DNA of 8,683 nt from Candidatus Methanogasteraceae archaeon UBA261 (GTDB taxonomy: Archaea; Halobacteriota; Methanosarcinia; Methanosarcinales; Methanogasteraceae). The translations under genes were made by a program, and so were the position numbers. Under the pieces are notes generated by a model. The model was not told where the DNA came from and searched no databases. It saw only the letters and a program-made list of their open reading frames with translations. Below are positions 1 to 6,310 of this stretch, one piece after another; the first letter of the stretch is position 1; each line of letters begins with the position of its first letter. The DNA is taken from the NCBI GenBank assembly GCA_002506015.1, contig DAWR01000078.1, positions 1 through 8,683 on the forward strand, read 5' to 3'.

Positions 1-24
1 CTATACTTGTTGCGATATAAAATT

Positions 25-144
25 CTATGAAATGCTGCCTTCTAAGGCTTCCATTACCCCACGCACAGTGCTCCTTTTCACGGATATCCCTTCTCCGGGC
101 TTTTCCAAGTTATTCTGCAACAAGCCTACTTTATGTCCGGTCAC
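25..144 (-). pseudogene. Short C-terminal protein remnant, family unknown
   Basis: On the minus strand an open frame ends in TAG at 27-25 and reads back through GISVKRSTVRGVMEALEGS and VGLLQNNLEKPGE, which looks like the charged end of a real protein. There is no ATG start; the nearest possible start is GTG at 144. The same frame stays open further back, through the repeat-like stretch at 157-186 and into the end of the coiled-coil gene in a +1 frame relative to it. It could therefore be the tail of that gene after a frameshift, or an independent gene fragment. I do not recognise the family. It may also be a chance open frame, since it is only about 40 codons. Confidence 0.3.
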
Positions 145-156
145 TCCATACTTTCT

Positions 157-186
157 CGTGGAAATCTGTGTAATCTTGTGGTTAAC
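157..186. repeat. Dispersed intergenic repeat-like motif (GTGGAAATCTGTGTAATC type)
   Basis: The stretch contains GTGGAAATCTGTG followed by TAATCTTGTGGTTAAC, so a GTGG/CTGTG/TTGTGG phrase recurs in slightly altered form. From memory, phrases of this kind occur many times between genes in archaeal and bacterial genomes. In this window it occurs once, so the repeat status is an inference. It lies just past the stop codon of the coiled-coil gene. Confidence 0.35.
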
Positions 187-193
187 ACACGAT

Positions 194-1492
194 CTAATCA
201 AAAAGAATATCCATACGCCTGACCGAATTTACAGCCCCGGAAAGTTCTCTCTTCCGCTTATCAAGTTCTCCGCTCCGCAAATTCAATTCTTCGTTCAGAC
301 TCACAAGTTCCTTCTCAAACCCGACGATATTTCTGGTCTTCTCGGTGTGTTGTTTCTCGAGAGTGGCTTTCGCATCCGCTATGGTTAGATAGGAGACCTT
401 ATGATTAATCTCCCTAATCTGAGAATCGAGAGCTTCGTATTGCTCCTTTTTCGATGCGAACGAACTCATTATGTGTTTTATCTGATCGACTATCTTGTCG
501 CGTTTCTTGTCCTTCAGCCCGAGTGTACCGCTCTCAGCCAGTTGCATAATCTCGGTCAAAAAACCGTTGATATCGGTCGTGTCCGCCAAAATCGGATTTT
601 TGAGGCAGATGTCTAGCAATCCTTCATTTTTCTTCGAGAGCGTGTGCCTTCCGCTCGAGCTCAGTTTCTTCATGCGGTTCAGTGCCTTGCCGAGCGGCGT
701 GAACAGTTCAGTTACGCTGTTTTTGAGAGCGGCTATCTCTAGGTCTCGTTGTTTCAATTCGCGCTCGAGCAGAACGAACGAGCCCCACTCCTCGCTTTCT
801 GACAATTCGTCCAGTCTGGCTGTGCAATCATCGATCTCGTGTCTGGCTGCATCGATTTTAGAGCTCACACTCTTGATTTTTGAATTGTATGTGATGAGAT
901 CGCTCTCTATCTCTTGTATCAGACGTATGTTTTCTAAAATATCATCAAAATTCTCTATTTCCGCTTTCCTTTCATCAAGCAGATTCCCGAGTCTATCCAG
1001 CGATCTTTTTATGCTGCCGACATCAGCGATTACCGGACCTACCTCCTTCGGAAACATGTACTTGACACGCTGGTGGCTTTTGAATGATTTTTCGAGTGTG
1101 AGGTTAAGATAATCGTTAACGGAGGTGTAAAAATTCCTGATATCGGCGTAATTCATATCCGGAGCGATGATCTTATCGATTAACGTAGTGATCTGCTTCA
1201 GGAGGCTATCTCGAGCTGCGAGCACGAGTTTTGATATGCGGGATGGCTCCTCCGACGGTTCTGCGGCTTTGAGGATCTTGGTATCGCGCACCAGTTGCTC
1301 CTTTTCCCCCATAATCTCTGCTATGATCTGCGAAGCGGCTTCGGACAACTCGTCGAGTTCTGCCTGCGATTCATGCGCAACCCATGCCTTGAGCTCGCCA
1401 AAAGCGATCGTATCCGTCTTGTGCTCGTCCGGCTTCCCGGTCCCGATGATCTTATCCAGCCATTTCAATACAATCAACCTCAACTTGCACAA
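194..1492 (-). CDS. Long coiled-coil protein of unknown function
   Basis: The frame encodes up to 432 residues, rich in Glu, Lys, Leu, Asp and Ser, with no signal peptide or membrane segment visible, so it is probably cytoplasmic. Heptad-like helices are clear at about residues 160-265 (EIENFDDILENIRLIQEIES, then KIDAARHEIDDCTARLDEL) and 345-425 (ending GELDKRKRELSG). A less charged part, about 266-330, separates them. This antiparallel-looking layout recalls SMC/SbcC-like or cytoskeletal coiled coils, but I see no Walker A, Walker B or signature motif, so an ATPase role is not supported. There is no ATG start before residue 61. Usable starts are TTG at 1492 (no Shine-Dalgarno) or TTG at 1468 (residue 9), which has GAGG nine bases ahead and is the better choice. 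The frame stays open upstream to 1576 without a start codon, so the 5' end may be damaged. The stop is TAG. Confidence 0.75.
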   Translation of the reverse strand: MCKLRLIVLKWLDKIIGTGKPDEHKTDTIAFGELKAWVAHESQAELDELSEAASQIIAEIMGEKEQLVRDTKILKAAEPSEEPSRISKLVLAARDSLLKQITTLIDKIIAPDMNYADIRNFYTSVNDYLNLTLEKSFKSHQRVKYMFPKEVGPVIADVGSIKRSLDRLGNLLDERKAEIENFDDILENIRLIQEIESDLITYNSKIKSVSSKIDAARHEIDDCTARLDELSESEEWGSFVLLERELKQRDLEIAALKNSVTELFTPLGKALNRMKKLSSSGRHTLSKKNEGLLDICLKNPILADTTDINGFLTEIMQLAESGTLGLKDKKRDKIVDQIKHIMSSFASKKEQYEALDSQIREINHKVSYLTIADAKATLEKQHTEKTRNIVGFEKELVSLNEELNLRSGELDKRKRELSGAVNSVRRMDILFD

Positions 1493-1576
1493 GTCTTGGT
1501 GGTGCGGGGTTATGATTGTTGCTGCGTATTGCAGGGTGTGAGGCTCAACCCAGCTACCGCCATGGCAATTTAATTT

Positions 1577-1588
1577 CTATATATTTTA
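1577..1588 (-). promoter_or_regulatory. Possible TATA box for the coiled-coil gene
   Basis: The minus strand reads TAAAATATATAG, a good match to an archaeal TATA element in an otherwise mixed-composition stretch. Initiation about 25 bases downstream would give a 60-85 base leader before the TTG start candidates. No clear purine-rich BRE precedes it. It is placed on composition alone. Confidence 0.35.
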
Positions 1589-1619
1589 CTGATTCTGATG
1601 GATTCCGTGGTTTTCAATC

Positions 1620-1789
1620 TTTGCGTCATCGCGTCTTTGCGTTTTCATTCCCCAATTTAACGGTAAAGGCGCAAAGACACGAAGGGAATCATCTCTGCCG
1701 TCACGTCTTTCGCGTGTGTCAACACACCACTGACACATTTACAAAAAAAGCTCATTTTGTGGCGGTGCGAAGATAACGCAGAGACGCAC
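1620..1789. repeat. CTTTGCGTC / GCAAAGAC inverted-repeat cluster
   Basis: CTTTGCGTC at about 1619-1628 is followed by TCGCGTCTTTGCG at 1629-1641. The near-complement CGCAAAGACACGA lies at 1670-1682. The two 13-base arms differ at one position, which becomes a G-U pair in a minus-strand transcript, and enclose a 28-base loop. A weaker copy, AACGCAGAGACGCAC, lies at 1775-1789. Phrases built from GCAAAGACGCGAAG are, from memory, a widely dispersed intergenic repeat type in prokaryotic genomes. The function is unknown. Confidence 0.55.
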
Positions 1790-1966
1790 AGTTGAGGGGG
1801 CTACCGTTAGCGACCACAGACCGCATTAGAACCGGCAATATTTCTATGGTACTCAAACATACCTATTTTATATCAGCGACTTTTCTATGTATTATAGGAT
1901 ATGGGGCGCCATGAACGCTTTTTAGTGAAAACACCAGATGACTTTCAGATAGTACTTCTTCACACC

Positions 1967-2518
1967 CTACGTACCATCGATATGCCCCTTCACAACACCC
2001 TCAATCTCCCTTATGCTCTCAAGGACCGTGATCCCATGCATCCGTTTCAGCCGGTCAGCGTTCTCGATGTCCACATCCCGCATGTACAGAGTCAGCTCAT
2101 TCCCATCCGGCAGTATCGTCGTAACAGCGCCCTCGTACTGGTCAGCAGGGTAGATGTAGATTGGTATTTTCGCTTTTGCCGCCTGAGCTACGCCGTTTGT
2201 GAGAAGCGAGTCCGCAATTCCGTACGCAATCTTTGCCGCGGTGTTCGCACTCATCGGACAGACCAGAAAGAGATCGAATTTACCCATCTGGAGCTGCCCC
2301 GCAATAAACGGCGAGTTTGCGCCGTGCTCGACACTCACTTTCGGGAATAGCTCTTTCAGATCGTGCCAGAGATTGTACCACTTCATCACGAGTTCGCCGT
2401 TCTTTGAGAGATACACCTTGATATCCAGATCATAATGCTCCGAGAGGTCCTTCATGATCGCAAAGGTCTCTTCGATCTGATCTCCGCATCCTGTGATCCC
2501 CCATGCGATTCTAAGCAT
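1967..2518 (-). CDS. afpA: Archaeoflavoprotein AfpA, copy 1
   Basis: This 183-residue FMN protein belongs to the flavoprotein (HFCD-like) fold family. The N-terminal RIAWGITGCGD loop, NSPFIAG near residue 83, and the PMSANTAAKIAYGIADSLLTN segment about residues 100-120 are family landmarks that form the FMN site. In Archaeoglobus fulgidus, AfpA is a homodimer that takes electrons from ferredoxin and passes them to several acceptors, including oxygen; that activity is inferred here. The ATG at 2518 is chosen over the GTG at 2527 because GAGGTGAT lies just upstream of it and the shorter product begins exactly as copy 2 does. Its first eight bases overlap the end of isf, so the two are translationally coupled. 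The loop has Cys where copy 2 has Ser (GITGCGD versus GITGSGD). It ends in TAG. Confidence 0.88.
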   Translation of the reverse strand: MLRIAWGITGCGDQIEETFAIMKDLSEHYDLDIKVYLSKNGELVMKWYNLWHDLKELFPKVSVEHGANSPFIAGQLQMGKFDLFLVCPMSANTAAKIAYGIADSLLTNGVAQAAKAKIPIYIYPADQYEGAVTTILPDGNELTLYMRDVDIENADRLKRMHGITVLESIREIEGVVKGHIDGT

Positions 2519-3137
2519 CCGTATCACCTCTCGATTCCTTAATCATCCCTGCAACCGAGATTAAGCGGTCAATAGTCCTGCGCATGCTCCTGATGCCGTC
2601 CGCATCCGCGCTGACGCCTTCTGCGCCCTTATCCTTTGACCAGAATGTGCCTCCGAGATTCGCACCAAACGAGCCGCCGCCAACAGGTATCATCTCACTG
2701 ATCACATAGAAATCGAGAATCGACCTGATCGCAAGTTCCTGCCCTCCGACTCTGTCCCCGCCAACAGCCGCTGCAGCTCCGACCTTGTTTCTGAGCGCAG
2801 CAGGATCCGCTGCAACGAGCGCCCGGAACCGGTCAAGCATCGTCTTTGTCTGCCCGCTCAAGGTCCCCTGGTAGACCGGCGTTCCTATGAGAACAGCGTC
2901 AGCCCAGAGGAGTCTCTCGTATATCTCCTCCATACCGTCCTTCTGGATACAGCCCTCTCGCTGCCGCACGCAGAAGTCACAGTGCGTACAGAATCCGATC
3001 GTTCTCTTGTGAAGCGTTATGTACTCGGTTTGTGCTGCGTGTTTCTGGCTGGCATAGTCGAGCGCATCCTTGACCACCTGGTCGGTTGCTGCAAGTCGCG
3101 GGCTTCCTGATATGCCGAGTAGATTTATGGTTTTCAT
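2511..3137 (-). CDS. isf: Iron-sulfur flavoprotein (Isf family)
   Basis: This 208-residue protein has a flavodoxin-like fold. GISGSPR at residues 8-14 is the FMN phosphate loop and GTPVYQGTLSG follows in the middle. The cysteine cluster C50, C53, C56, C63 (C-x2-C-x2-C-x6-C) is the compact motif that binds a 4Fe-4S cluster in Isf and is absent from plain NADPH-FMN reductases. In Methanosarcina thermophila, Isf accepts electrons from ferredoxin and can reduce oxygen and hydrogen peroxide. The ATG at 3137 is preceded by AGGTGGA; the GTG at 3146 lies inside that site and is rejected. It follows the thiamine-diphosphate enzyme by 49 bases and overlaps afpA by 8, so Isf and AfpA are made together. 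It ends in TAG. Confidence 0.9.
   Translation of the reverse strand: MKTINLLGISGSPRLAATDQVVKDALDYASQKHAAQTEYITLHKRTIGFCTHCDFCVRQREGCIQKDGMEEIYERLLWADAVLIGTPVYQGTLSGQTKTMLDRFRALVAADPAALRNKVGAAAAVGGDRVGGQELAIRSILDFYVISEMIPVGGGSFGANLGGTFWSKDKGAEGVSADADGIRSMRRTIDRLISVAGMIKESRGDTDA
2523..2530 (-). promoter_or_regulatory. Ribosome binding site of afpA copy 1
   Basis: The minus strand reads GAGGTGAT, fully complementary to the archaeal 16S rRNA tail. It lies inside the last codons of isf and decides the ATG at 2518 as the start. The upstream GTG at 2527 is itself part of this site. Confidence 0.75.
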
Positions 3138-3186
3138 ATATTCCACCTATTATATCATAAATACGTTTTAATCTTCATTGTTCCGA

Positions 3187-4779
3187 CTAAAATCTCCCCG
3201 GATCTGTCTCAATATCCACGATCGCGGGTTTCTTCGCACCCATCGCTTTTTCCAGAGCATCCTTAAGTTCTCCCGGCTCTTCCACCCTGAATCCAGCGCC
3301 CCCACAGGAGATCGCATAGTCTGAGAAATCCGGATTGTTAAGTTCGGTAGCAAACTTCGGATATCCCTCTATCATCTGCTCCACGCTTATCATCGCAAGC
3401 TCCCTGTTGTTCAGGATTATCACGGTGATATCCAGATTATTCCGTACCGCGGTCAGGAAATCGCTCATCACCTGGGCAAAGCCACCGTCTCCTGTGATGC
3501 AGACGACCTGCCTATCAGGAGAAGCCAGCTTGGCTGCAATTGCAGCAGGCAGACCGAATCCCATCGTTGCGAGATATCCGGACATCAGAAGCGTCTGCCG
3601 CTCCATCAGAAAATTTCTTCCAAACCAGAAGCCGTTGTCTCCAACATCGATTGCTATTACGGCATCCGGATCTATAACCTCTCGCAGTACCTTGAAGATG
3701 AACGGAGCACGCATCGGCGCCACCCTCGGGTCTGCCTCGTTCTCAAGCTGAGCATGCCATTCTCTCTTCTCGGTTCTAACATCCTCTGACACCGTTTCAG
3801 TCTCTCGTTCTACTACTCGGTCCAGCAATTGTTCGATCACAACCCCACAATCGCCCAGAATGGCAAGTTCTATTGGAAAACCTTTCGCAAGATTCATCGG
3901 GTCGATATCCACCTGAACCGTCCGTTTCCTCGGGATATTTGTCTTCTCAGAGAAAGATGAACCGAAGACCAGTAGTAAGTCGGAATCATCGACAAAACTT
4001 CGTGCCATCGGGGTTCCCACATCGCCAAGGACACCGAGAGAAAGAGGAGAGTCCTCAGGAACAACACCTTTTGCACGAAAAGTAGTTATAATCGGAGCTT
4101 TTATTTTTTCGGAGAGCTTAATCAAGTTATCTCGCTGATCCCTGGCACCCCAGCCAGCGATTATCACCGGACGCTCTGCCTGTTCTATCAGACTCACCGC
4201 GCTCTCGATTAATTTGGGATTCGATATCCTGAAATCCGGAATCCGCCCTTTCATCGGTTCCATATCTGCTTCAAGCGGTTCTTTCTGGATGTCGTTCGGG
4301 ATTGCAAGGTGAGAAACGCCCCGTTCCACCAGAGCATGCCTCAACGCCAGTGTCACAAGCTCAATTGTCTGCTCTTTTGAGTTTATCGTCTTATTGAAGA
4401 CGCAGAAGGAATTGAAGAGCGCGTCCTGATCAATCTCCTGAAAGCTTCCGGGTCCCACATACTGGAGCTTGACCTGACCTGTGATTGCTAACACCGGAGC
4501 ACGATCCATCTTCGCATCATAAAGACCTGTGATCAGGTTGGTTGCGCCAGGTCCTGCTATTGTCAAGCAGACGCCCACCTTCCCGGTCAGCTTGGCGTAT
4601 GCGGATGCCATGAGCGCTGCCGCTTCCTCATGCCGCACCTTGACAAACGTCATCCCCTCCTGCCTGCGTATCGCATCCACCAGACCAAGGCAGCTCGTAC
4701 CCGGGAGCCCAAAGATATATTCCACGCCCCATGAATAGAGCCCGGCAACTATCACATCAGAGACCGTTCTATCAGGCAT
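3187..4779 (-). CDS. Thiamine-diphosphate enzyme, pyruvate oxidase/acetolactate synthase family
   Basis: The 530-residue protein has the three-domain layout of this family: N-terminal PYR domain (about 3-165) with FGLPGTSCLGLVDAIRR and the catalytic Glu51 in VRHEEAA; a central domain (about 185-315) with IIAGWGARD; and a C-terminal PP domain (about 375-525) with ATMGFGLPAAIAAKLA and the cofactor motif GDGG (430) to NN (457-458). GSFQEIDQDALF and RGVSHLAIPNDIQ resemble pyruvate oxidase more than biosynthetic acetolactate synthase. It lacks the C-terminal extension with which E. coli PoxB (about 570 residues) binds membrane, so it is probably soluble. The substrate is not decided by the sequence: pyruvate, glyoxylate or another 2-oxo acid is possible. 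Its ATG starts 5 bases after the acetyltransferase stop, with no strong ribosome site, which suggests coupled translation. It ends in TAG. Confidence 0.88.
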   Translation of the reverse strand: MPDRTVSDVIVAGLYSWGVEYIFGLPGTSCLGLVDAIRRQEGMTFVKVRHEEAAALMASAYAKLTGKVGVCLTIAGPGATNLITGLYDAKMDRAPVLAITGQVKLQYVGPGSFQEIDQDALFNSFCVFNKTINSKEQTIELVTLALRHALVERGVSHLAIPNDIQKEPLEADMEPMKGRIPDFRISNPKLIESAVSLIEQAERPVIIAGWGARDQRDNLIKLSEKIKAPIITTFRAKGVVPEDSPLSLGVLGDVGTPMARSFVDDSDLLLVFGSSFSEKTNIPRKRTVQVDIDPMNLAKGFPIELAILGDCGVVIEQLLDRVVERETETVSEDVRTEKREWHAQLENEADPRVAPMRAPFIFKVLREVIDPDAVIAIDVGDNGFWFGRNFLMERQTLLMSGYLATMGFGLPAAIAAKLASPDRQVVCITGDGGFAQVMSDFLTAVRNNLDITVIILNNRELAMISVEQMIEGYPKFATELNNPDFSDYAISCGGAGFRVEEPGELKDALEKAMGAKKPAIVDIETDPGRF

Positions 4780-4784
4780 GACTT

Positions 4785-5231
4785 TTAACTGATGCCCTGC
4801 GTTATTAAATCTTTTGTGAAATTCACATGCGTCTTTTTAAAGCCCACCCGCTCATAAAACCGCTGCGCATCAACCCATTTTTTCCTCGTCGTGACTTCGA
4901 TTGCGACGCAGCCCCGCTTCTTTGCCACCTCTTCGAGTTTTGATACGAGTTCTGCGCCGATACCTTTGCTGCGAACTGTTTCATGCACGATCAACTCCTG
5001 AATCTCCCCTGCCAGCCCGGCATGATGGAGCTGGGGTTCGATGTGGAGACTCCCGAAACCAACGATAGTCCCATCACTCTCTGCAACACAATATAGCACG
5101 CTTGTAGAGTGGAGATTCCCGATGAAGACGTCGTGAAACGCCTCCCGGTCGAGCGGAAAACCCATAAGTGAGGTGATCAGGTCATAAACCGATCTTTCAT
5201 CAGATTGTATCGCCGGTCGAATCAGGGTCAT
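4785..5231 (-). CDS. GNAT N-acetyltransferase, PhnO-like
   Basis: This 148-residue protein is of the usual GNAT length. RSKGIGAEL at 87-95 is the acetyl-CoA pyrophosphate loop (motif A) and DAQRFYERVGF at 121-131 is motif B. Along its whole length it resembles E. coli PhnO as I recall it: LRPA..SD near the start, LHI...LHH..GEIQELIV in the middle, and DA.RFY...F...H..FTK at the end. PhnO acetylates aminoalkylphosphonates, but the GNAT family changes substrate readily, so the acceptor here is inferred only weakly. The ATG at 5231 is chosen over the TTG at 5249 because the domain begins there and GGAAGAG precedes it. It heads the surviving operon and stops 5 bases before the thiamine-diphosphate enzyme. 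It ends in TAA. Confidence 0.85.
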   Translation of the reverse strand: MTLIRPAIQSDERSVYDLITSLMGFPLDREAFHDVFIGNLHSTSVLYCVAESDGTIVGFGSLHIEPQLHHAGLAGEIQELIVHETVRSKGIGAELVSKLEEVAKKRGCVAIEVTTRKKWVDAQRFYERVGFKKTHVNFTKDLITQGIS

Positions 5232-5232
5232 G

Positions 5233-5537
5233 CTATACTCTTCCAACAACTGTCATATAAATAACACTTTCCTCTGGGGCGTCCACCTCCTAAAGAGCGT
5301 TCGCCCCGTCGTCGTAGAACGCAACCGTTCTGGCAACTGCCAGGAATCAAGCGCAACCGCGGCTAACACCGCGTCCTCTGCTATGTGCCCGGCATCCGGA
5401 TATACGTGTGTAGGGGCTGGTCTTTTCGTCGCATCCGGGTTTGGTGCCAGGTGAACGGATGGTTGGGTTGGAGGAGTCAGATACAGGATGTATAGTGCCA
5501 GAGGGACCCGGGTCTCCGCGGACTTGTTTTCAGAGAA
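5233..5537 (-). pseudogene. Decayed nitroreductase-like gene, C-terminal part
   Basis: Two minus-strand frames join into one recognisable C-terminus. Frame one (5537-5346) contains ALYILYLTPPTQPSV and VYPDAGHIAEDAVLAAVAL, like the DAGHxAQNxxLxAxALGLG helix of nitroreductases. Adding one base near 5347 moves to frame two (5346-5233): AVARTVAFYDDGANAL, stop, EVDAPEESVIYMTVVGRV, like the GAFDDDxVNxLLGVDGEEEPVLYxxPVGR ending. The internal stop is TAG at 5292-5290. The final TAG at 5235-5233 is one base before the acetyltransferase ATG, exactly where an operon partner would end. An open frame further upstream (5728-5558, GDLHLIKLATTTCYILSE) may be more of the same gene, but I cannot join it. At least one frameshift and one stop mean it is inactive unless the assembly has errors. 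Confidence 0.65.
5254..5274 (-). promoter_or_regulatory. Possible TATA box and BRE for the acetyltransferase operon
   Basis: The minus strand reads GAGGAAAGTG then TTATTTATATG, a purine-rich BRE-like stretch followed by a TATA-like element. It lies about 24 bases ahead of the ATG at 5231, so initiation would give an almost leaderless message. The same bases encode ESVIYM of the decayed nitroreductase, so the match may be chance, or may have become the working promoter after the upstream gene died. Confidence 0.4.
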
Positions 5538-5746
5538 TCATCAGAGCGTCCGTCAGATTAAAGATCGTTCGCGTTTGCTGGTGTAACGACCACAATCAGT
5601 TGCGACATCACGCCAGGAACGCACTCGGACAGGATATAGCATGTGGTGGTGGCGAGTTTGATGAGATGCAGATCGCCGGGGTTGCGGGTGGTTTTTGCAA
5701 GTGCAGAACATTTATCTTCCGTAAAATTGATATGGGAGTATTGAGG
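5538..5746. other. Stretch between nitroreductase remnant and DUF2098 gene
   Basis: No intact gene was found. The minus strand may carry more of the decayed gene (open frame down to the TAA at 5560-5558). On the plus strand, ACATTTATCTT at about 5708-5718 could be a TATA element for the DUF2098 gene, and GGGAG at 5734-5738 its ribosome site. Confidence 0.4.
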
Positions 5747-6082
5747 ATGTATGATTGTATGAATGGAGATATCGCAGTCGGCAGCACAGTCCGATACGCT
5801 GGAACCGGTTCGGTCGGTGAGGTGAATAGACTGGAGGAGAGAGATCACGAACTGTGGGTACATCTCGACAGCACCGGTCTCTGGTATGCTACGGCGGCAC
5901 TCAAAGTTCTCGGAGGGGAGTTTTGCGTGAAGGGGTGGGGCAGGAAACTCTCGCCAGAAAAGAATGAATGGGACCGGAAACTCTCACTTGAAGAACTGAG
6001 GAAGGTGGAGGAACGCAAGATGGAGAATGTACGCCGTGTTCAGGAGATTACAGCCTCAATATCGGCCGGTGTTTTCGGATAG
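5747..6082 (+). CDS. DUF2098 family protein
   Basis: The 111-residue product carries the DUF2098 core common in methanogens: GDIAVGSTVRYAGTGSVGEV, then ELWVHLDSTGLWY and ALKVL. This small beta-rich module of unknown role fills about residues 9-65. It is followed by a charged helical tail, WDRKLSLEELRKVEERK, that resembles nothing I know. The open frame extends back to 5441, but that part reads as antisense of the nitroreductase remnant and lies outside the family. The ATG at 5747 has GGGAG eight bases ahead; ATG at 5732 or 5759 is possible. It is the only plus-strand gene here. Its last 43 bases overlap, tail to tail, the broken frame from the catalase operon. It ends in TAG. Confidence 0.82.
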   Translation: MYDCMNGDIAVGSTVRYAGTGSVGEVNRLEERDHELWVHLDSTGLWYATAALKVLGGEFCVKGWGRKLSPEKNEWDRKLSLEELRKVEERKMENVRRVQEITASISAGVFG

Positions 6083-6285
6083 AAGTTCATAAAACCATTA
6101 TTTAGATGCCAGTACCACGGATCTAACAATGTTGATTTACCCCAGGCATATTGAGCAAGTATCTTTTTTGATACCGGATTCATTAAATCCTCTACGGATT
6201 TGGCTTTATTGATCCCGGTAGGGGGAATAAGCAGACCGATCTCTGATCCGGTTCTTTTGACCGCGTCTGGAAATTTTGCATCCAA
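6040..6285 (-). pseudogene. Truncated or frameshifted gene downstream of afpA copy 2
   Basis: An 81-codon open frame ending in TGA has protein-like composition, including GSEIGLLIPPTGINKAKSVE and LLDPWYWHLNNGF, ending YPKTPADIEAVIS. It has no ATG; a TGA stop directly precedes its TTG at 6285. A perfect ribosome site (GAGGTGAT, 6318-6311) stands upstream, and from ATT at about 6302 another frame reads IFYIVIG before the AAAA run at 6273-6276, where a one-base slip would join the two. This suggests a small gene, last in the catalase operon, that lost its start codon and frame, or the C-terminal remnant of a longer one. I do not recognise the family. It overlaps the DUF2098 gene end by 43 bases. 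Confidence 0.45.
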
Positions 6286-6310
6286 TCACGATGTAAAAAA
6301 TCTCGGTTAT

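Larger units (their letters stand above)
1493..1966. other. Intergenic region, 474 bases, no gene seen
   Basis: No convincing coding frame was found on either strand. It holds the TATA-like box at 1577-1588 and the GCAAAGAC-type repeat cluster at 1620-1789. From 1790 to 1966 I see no gene, hairpin with a T-run, or RNA motif. It separates the 3' end of the AfpA operon from the coiled-coil gene. Confidence 0.6.

Noticed and set aside
495..1112. Plus-strand open frame of 205 codons, very rich in Ser and Phe.
   Set aside because: The Ser/Phe/Leu bias is what the antisense of a Lys/Glu/Asp-rich coiled coil produces; no family features.
1620..1789. CRISPR array or transposon end suggested by the repeated GCAAAGAC phrase.
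   Set aside because: The copies are irregularly spaced, in both orientations, with no uniform spacers and no transposase nearby.
1901..2350. Plus-strand open frame of 149 codons.
   Set aside because: It is antisense to afpA copy 1, which has a strong ribosome site and clear family motifs.
3138..3186. Separate promoter for isf in the 49-base gap (TTTATGATAT).
   Set aside because: The element is only about 25 bases from the ATG, which would exclude the clear ribosome site from the transcript; operon read-through is simpler.
5290..5292. In-frame TAG read as pyrrolysine inside an active nitroreductase.
   Set aside because: A separate frameshift is also needed near 5347, and TAG is used as an ordinary stop by most genes here.
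5317..5373. Three successive hairpins (GAACG-CGTTC, CTGGC-GCCAG, CGCGG-CCGCG) that looked like a structured RNA or riboswitch.
   Set aside because: The stretch reads as coding sequence of the nitroreductase remnant on the minus strand, the stems are only 5 bases, and no known RNA motif is recognisable.
5441..5746. A 213-residue plus-strand protein starting at 5441 instead of the 111-residue DUF2098 protein.
   Set aside because: The first 100 residues do not resemble the family, contain odd Cys/His-rich sequence, and lie antisense to the nitroreductase remnant.
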